From Spirochaetae bacterium HGW-Spirochaetae-2 (GTDB taxonomy: Bacteria; Spirochaetota; Spirochaetia; Sphaerochaetales; Sphaerochaetaceae): 64,000 bases of DNA. Below are positions 60,836-64,000 of the stretch, piece by piece. The notes beneath the pieces were generated by a model. That model was not told the origin of the DNA, did no database searches, and saw only the letters and a program-made list of their open reading frames with translations. The stretch is from contig PGXW01000012.1 in assembly GCA_002839355.1 (NCBI GenBank), forward strand, positions 1 to 64,000, in the 5' to 3' direction. Numbering within the stretch: position 1 is the first letter of the stretch; each line of letters opens with the position of its first letter. Both the position numbers and the translations under genes were made by a program.

Positions 60836-62537
60836 AAAACCGGTAGTGGGAGACGACCACAGGGGCCAGCAATATATCGACGACATACTTCGTGGAAGGA
60901 TTCCCTCCTGCCTGTTTGTCCGGCAGGCGGTCCAACGGCATGTCAGGGACCTGGAGCGTTCGAAGGATCCCTCCTTTCCCTACCGTTTCGATGAAGGCAA
61001 GGCCCTCAAGTCCATCCGGTTCGCCCAGCTGCTGAAACACTCGAAGGGGATATGGGCGAAGCGCAACGAGAATATACGGCTGGAAGGTTGGCAGCAGTTC
61101 ATAAAATGGTGCCTGCACGGATGGATCCGCAAGGACAACGGATGCCGGCGGTTCAGGAAATCCTACATCGAAGTCCCCAGGAAGAATGGAAAGACCACCA
61201 TGGCCGCTACCGAGGCATCGGACGTGTTCTTCCTCGATGGGGAGGCGGGTGCGGAGATCTATTGCGCCGCCACAAAACGCGACCAAGCCAAGATATGCTG
61301 GAACGAAGTGCGTGCGCAGATCATGAAGCAACCCTCGTTACGGAAGCGGGTGGACATCTACAAGACGTTCTCCACCATCAAGCAGAAGGGCGGAGATTCC
61401 ATCATCAGGGCATTGGGAGCCGAGTCCGATACCGAGGACGGTCTCAATCCGCTGCTGGCGATCATCGACGAATACCACGCGCACAAGACGGCCGACATGG
61501 TGAACGTGCTTGAAAGCGGCATGGGTGCCAGGGAGGAGCCGCTGCTGTATATCATCACCACCGCCGGATCCAACCGCAACGGCCCGTGCTTCCAGGAGGA
61601 GCGTGAACTGGCGGTGCGCACGTTGGCCGGGGATGGTCCGGACGATTTCTTCTGCATCATCTACACGCTGGACGAGGGGGACGAATGGGACGATCCCGAG
61701 GTGTGGATCAAGGCAAACCCGAACCTCGGTGTCTCGGTGAAGTACGAGTACCTGAGCTCGAGGGTAAAGCAGGCGTTGGCATCACCCAGGAAGCAGAACG
61801 ACGTGAAGACGAAGAACTTCAACGTCTGGTGCGATTCCCAGACGGCATGGATCGGCTCCGAGGTATGGGACGCGTGCGGGGGTGCGGTCGATCCCGAGGC
61901 GTTGGCCGGCAGGAACTGTTTTGTCGGAATGGACCTTGCGAACACCGACGACCTGTCCTCTGTCGTCGCGGTGTTTCCTCCGGTGGATCTGGAGACTGAC
62001 TATCAGATCCTCGCAAGGTTCTACATGCCGGAGGATGCGATCGACGAGAAAAGTAAAAAAGACAAGGTCCCCTATGCCTTGTGGCGGGACCAGGGATATC
62101 TGACAGCCACTCCGGGAAACATCATAGACCAGGACTTCATCGAGGCGGACCTCCGCAGTCTTGCCGATACATATCACGTCGTGGCAACGGGATACGATCC
62201 CTGGAATGCGAGCCAGATCGTGACGCACATGAAGTCCGAGGGGATGGTGATGGCGGCGGTGAGGCAAGGCTTCGCGACCATGAGTCCCATGTCGAAGTTC
62301 TTTGAAACGCTTTTCACCGGAAAGCGGCTCCGGCATGGTAAGAATCCAGTATTGGCATGGAATGCCGCTTGCGTGGAGGTCGAACAGGATTCCGCGGGGA
62401 ACATCAAGCCGGTGAAACCCGACAGGCGCAAGACCGGCAGACGGATCGATGGGATCGTGGCGACGATCATGGCCTTGGGCCTGTCGATGCAGGACGAGGG
62501 AGAAGAGGAGGACGATGGCAGCCTGTGGGTAGTCTGA
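60828..62537 (+). CDS. terL: Phage terminase large subunit
   Basis: A 569-residue packaging motor. Walker A-like VPRKNGKTTMAA (about residue 120), Walker B LLAIIDEYH (about 212), and the nuclease part with FVGMDLANTDDL and GYDPWNASQI. Length is typical of Terminase_1 proteins. Start ATG 60828 overlaps TerS. It drives DNA into the prohead through the portal encoded next. Confidence 0.9.
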   Translation: MPRKPVVGDDHRGQQYIDDILRGRIPSCLFVRQAVQRHVRDLERSKDPSFPYRFDEGKALKSIRFAQLLKHSKGIWAKRNENIRLEGWQQFIKWCLHGWIRKDNGCRRFRKSYIEVPRKNGKTTMAATEASDVFFLDGEAGAEIYCAATKRDQAKICWNEVRAQIMKQPSLRKRVDIYKTFSTIKQKGGDSIIRALGAESDTEDGLNPLLAIIDEYHAHKTADMVNVLESGMGAREEPLLYIITTAGSNRNGPCFQEERELAVRTLAGDGPDDFFCIIYTLDEGDEWDDPEVWIKANPNLGVSVKYEYLSSRVKQALASPRKQNDVKTKNFNVWCDSQTAWIGSEVWDACGGAVDPEALAGRNCFVGMDLANTDDLSSVVAVFPPVDLETDYQILARFYMPEDAIDEKSKKDKVPYALWRDQGYLTATPGNIIDQDFIEADLRSLADTYHVVATGYDPWNASQIVTHMKSEGMVMAAVRQGFATMSPMSKFFETLFTGKRLRHGKNPVLAWNAACVEVEQDSAGNIKPVKPDRRKTGRRIDGIVATIMALGLSMQDEGEEEDDGSLWVV

Positions 62538-63685
62538 GGGGATTTGTTACCAGAAAACTGTTCGGACTCATGGATATCGGGGAACTTGCGGCCAGCCTCC
62601 GTGAAAGCGGGTACGTCACCATGAGCGGCGAGCAGGTGAGCGTGGAAAGCGCCCAGCGGCTGTTCGCAGTGTATGCATGTGTGAACGTCCTGGCCGAGAC
62701 GATCGCCACCCTACCGCTGAAACTGTACCGGACCGACCGGGACGGGAACCGCGAGGTGGTCAAGGACCATGCCTTCGCGAAGACGCTGAAGAAGCCGAAT
62801 CCCACCGACACCCCGTTCGAGTTCTTCGAGCGGGTGATCTGGCACCTCGCCCTCAGGGGGAAGTTCTTCGCCATCAAGGTGCGCGTGTTCGGCGAGGTCC
62901 ACGACCTTCTTCCGGTGTCGAATCCGGACCTGGTGACCGTGGTCGACACCGCGGACCATGGGTACGAGTTCATCATCGACGGAAAGCGGTACTCTCAGGA
63001 CGAGGTCCTCTACCTGATCGTGCATGACGGGAAATCGGTGATCCGCTACCAGGCGGACACGCTGGGAAAGAACCAGGCGATCAACCGCTACGGATCCGCA
63101 TTCTTCCGCAACGGGGCCATGCCGGGGCTGGTGATCAGGAATCCGAACAAGTTCAAGGACGAAGGGGCATTCAAGCAGTTCAAGAAGCGGTGGGAAGACA
63201 CCTACGGTTCGGCCAGGAACGGGAATAAGGTCGCCATCCTCGACGATGGGAAGACCATCGAGAAGATCTCGCTGACCAACGAGGACAGCCAGTTCCTTGA
63301 CACGAACAAATACTCGGACTCGCAGATCGCGGGGTTGTTCCGGGTTCCGGTGTACATGATCGGGAACTATGACAAGGCGACGTTCAGCAACATCGAGAAC
63401 CTCGGACAGCAGTTCGCCAGGTTCACGATCGCTCCCTGGTGCCGCCGGATCGAGAGCGCCGTCACCCTGCAATGCCTGCAGGATCCTTCTCTGTACGGTG
63501 AATTCCTGATCGATTCGCTGGAGCGGGGAAACCTGCTCTCCCGATACCAGGCGTACAAGGTGGGTCGCGACTCGGGATTCCTCTCGGCGAACGAGATCCG
63601 GAGGAAGGAGAACATGAATCCGTATGAAGGCGGGGACGAGTTCCTCAAGCCGATGAACAACGAGACCGCCGGGACAGGAGACTGA
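62525..63685 (+). CDS. Phage portal protein (HK97 family)
   Basis: About 386 residues. FAVYACVNVLAETIATLPLKLYR near the N-terminus and the long helix/beta region through MIGNYDKATFSNIENLGQQF are typical of HK97-family portals. Start is probably GTG 62525 (GAGGAGG upstream) or ATG 62570; the upstream open frame overlaps terL. Forms the dodecameric channel of the head. Confidence 0.88.
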   Translation: MGSLRGFVTRKLFGLMDIGELAASLRESGYVTMSGEQVSVESAQRLFAVYACVNVLAETIATLPLKLYRTDRDGNREVVKDHAFAKTLKKPNPTDTPFEFFERVIWHLALRGKFFAIKVRVFGEVHDLLPVSNPDLVTVVDTADHGYEFIIDGKRYSQDEVLYLIVHDGKSVIRYQADTLGKNQAINRYGSAFFRNGAMPGLVIRNPNKFKDEGAFKQFKKRWEDTYGSARNGNKVAILDDGKTIEKISLTNEDSQFLDTNKYSDSQIAGLFRVPVYMIGNYDKATFSNIENLGQQFARFTIAPWCRRIESAVTLQCLQDPSLYGEFLIDSLERGNLLSRYQAYKVGRDSGFLSANEIRRKENMNPYEGGDEFLKPMNNETAGTGD

Positions 63686-63686
63686 T

Positions 63687-64000
63687 ATGGGCAAATGGTA
63701 TCGGATCGTGGCGAAAGCCGAATCCGCCGACATCTACATCTATGATGAGATCGGCATGTGGGGAGTCACTGCCCAGGCGTTCACCAACGCGCTGCAGGCG
63801 GTGAGGGACAAGTCGTCGCTGAACCTGTATCTGAACAGTCCCGGTGGGGACGTATTCGAGGGTATGGCCATCTACAATGCGCTCTATCCCCTGAAAGACA
63901 AGATCACGGTCCATGTGATGGGATTGGCCGCATCGATGGCAAGTGTTGTGATGCTCGCCGCCTCGCACCGGATCGTATACACGGGAGCGATGGTCATGAT
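63687..64000 (+). CDS. ClpP-like prohead protease (S14), 3' end outside window
   Basis: ATG 63687 follows ACAGGAGACTG. It begins MGKWYRIVAKAES and has the ClpP-like NSPGGDVFEGMAIYNAL and the catalytic Ser in GLAASMASVVMLAAS, so this is an S14-type head maturation protease. The frame is open to the right edge, about 104 residues visible. Confidence 0.88.
   Translation, partial: MGKWYRIVAKAESADIYIYDEIGMWGVTAQAFTNALQAVRDKSSLNLYLNSPGGDVFEGMAIYNALYPLKDKITVHVMGLAASMASVVMLAASHRIVYTGAMVM

Overview
The window looks like a chromosome segment of a free-living, fermentative spirochaete, probably Sphaerochaeta-like (inference). Signs are an archaeal-type class I lysyl-tRNA synthetase, a Rex repressor divergent from an NADH-linked [FeFe]-hydrogenase operon, many ABC and TRAP uptake systems, and four solute-binding proteins with the same unusual signal-peptide end (Ala-x-Gly-x-x-Glu, no lipobox Cys). 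Base composition is mosaic: roughly 1-7 kb and 13-20 kb are AT-richer, 21-42 kb is GC-rich. From 42.3 kb to the right edge the sequence is an incomplete prophage.

Layout. 1-0.3 kb: 3' end of a transposase. 0.5-7 kb (minus): BMP-type binding protein, ATPase, two permeases and a cyclic amidohydrolase, which suggests uptake and ring opening of a nucleobase- or hydantoin-like compound. 7.1-7.7 kb: decayed AAA ATPase. 7.8-12.9 kb: LacI regulator divergent from a TRAP transporter (DctP, DctQ, DctM) and a glycerophosphodiesterase. 13.3-20.5 kb: DeoR regulator divergent from an operon with class II aldolase, a truncated transketolase, a PfkB kinase and an Fe3+/phosphonate-type ABC transporter. 20.6-28.9 kb: YwbE, a VF530-like gene without a normal start codon, tRNA(CAT), RlpA, LysS, Era, ClpP, a transporter fused to a soluble helical domain, and a nuclease-fold lipoprotein. 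28.9-34.8 kb: rex and the hydrogenase operon (NuoE-like, HATPase, [2Fe-2S] protein, NuoF-like, HydA). 34.8-41.9 kb (minus): UMF1-type MFS, an orphan UgpC/MsmK-type ATPase, and a second Fe3+-type ABC transporter.

Prophage. It begins at tRNA-Gly(CCC), the likely attachment site, followed by a tyrosine integrase. Next comes a minus-strand cargo block: a radical-SAM-like DUF5131 protein with its TcmP partner, a 54-residue zinc ribbon, a HEPN-like protein, small unknowns and a P-loop protein. A TTG-start repressor faces a small gene whose promoter is covered by a perfect palindrome and whose mRNA seems leaderless. The early region holds an excisionase-like gene, a PGDYG-type protein fused to an Acb2/Tad1-like hairpin (candidate anti-CBASS/anti-Thoeris sponge), a replication protein with four palindromic iterons inside its coding sequence (probable phage origin), a DnaC-like loader and NUMOD-type DNA-binding proteins. 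A second AT-rich cargo island (DUF488 protein, partner, HNH protein, HEPN protein) lies between the late HNH gene and the terminase. Packaging and head genes (TerS, TerL, portal, ClpP-like prohead protease) run off the right edge.

The best candidates for something new are the Acb2-like fusion, the 56.6-60.1 kb island, the tRNA-like elements with abnormal anticodon arms, and the in-gene iteron origin. All calls come from reading the sequence; no database search was run.
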